DNA of 6,501 nt. It comes from Candidatus Hodarchaeota archaeon (GTDB taxonomy: Archaea > Asgardarchaeota > Heimdallarchaeia > Hodarchaeales > Hodarchaeaceae). Below, piece by piece: positions 6,401 to 6,501 of this stretch. The stretch is taken from positions 1 to 6,501 of the forward strand of contig JAUUVJ010000242.1 in the NCBI GenBank assembly GCA_030589605.1, written 5' to 3'. A model generated the notes under the pieces. It had not been told where the DNA came from, did no database searches, and worked only from the letters and a program-made list of their open reading frames with translations. The number at the start of each line of letters is the position of its first letter. Position 1 is the first letter of the stretch. The position numbers were made by a program, and so were the translations under genes.

Positions 6401-6501
6401 TTAATCTAATTATTTAAAGGGCATAATCTTTAGTACTTCAAGTTTTAAAGATATATTGATATTTATTGAGCAAATTAGTTTGTCTCGCTAATGAAAAAGA
6501 A

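Larger units (their letters stand above)
6320..6501. other. Non-coding region upstream of the operon
   Basis: These 182 very AT-rich bases hold no convincing gene. They contain the two TATA-like elements and the dyad described separately. On the plus strand there is another TATA-like stretch near 6443-6456, followed by ATGAAAAAG at 6491-6499. This could be the first codons of a divergent gene beginning with MKK and cut by the window edge, but there is no Shine-Dalgarno and too little sequence to support it. The minus strand at 6490-6501 is T-rich and could equally be a terminator for an upstream gene on the same strand. Confidence 0.5.

Noticed and set aside
6491..6501. ATGAAAAAGAA on the plus strand as the start of a divergent gene
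   Set aside because: Only three codons are visible, with no Shine-Dalgarno. It is possible but not supportable, so it is noted only under the upstream region.

Overview
The window is AT-rich and densely coded on one strand. All five complete genes, and the start of a sixth at the left edge, are read from right to left on the minus strand. The genes overlap, abut or sit 60 bases apart. Most internal starts follow a clear purine-rich Shine-Dalgarno sequence, and several use GTG or TTG. The first gene has no Shine-Dalgarno but is preceded by TATA/BRE-like elements. With proteins built from CXXC zinc ribbons joined to multi-helix membrane domains, this points to an archaeon. An Asgard-type or related mesophilic lineage is a guess from style, not something the sequence proves.

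In order of transcription: an upstream non-coding region with the probable promoter and a short perfect inverted repeat (6320-6501); a 571-residue protein with tandem zinc ribbons and a six-helix membrane domain (4604-6319); a PrsW-type intramembrane metalloprotease homologue with zinc ribbons and an extra C-terminal membrane domain (2846-4543); an unrecognised 277-residue membrane protein with a four-cysteine tail (2016-2849); a DUF4129 membrane protein (1283-2032); a DUF4350 protein with an exported domain (53-1282); and the first 17 codons of a further gene (1-52), most likely a MoxR-family AAA+ ATPase judging by position and N-terminus.

DUF4350, DUF4129 and MoxR proteins are repeatedly encoded together in archaea and bacteria, usually with DUF58 (von Willebrand-like) and sometimes transglutaminase proteins. 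They are thought to form a membrane-associated ATPase/chaperone system of unknown substrate. Here that module appears to be the distal half of an operon whose proximal half encodes a membrane protease candidate and two membrane proteins with cytosolic metal-binding segments. The reasonable inference is a membrane-bound assembly or quality-control complex. No gene in the window has a demonstrated function that would fix the pathway. No mobile element, CRISPR array, tRNA or rRNA is visible.
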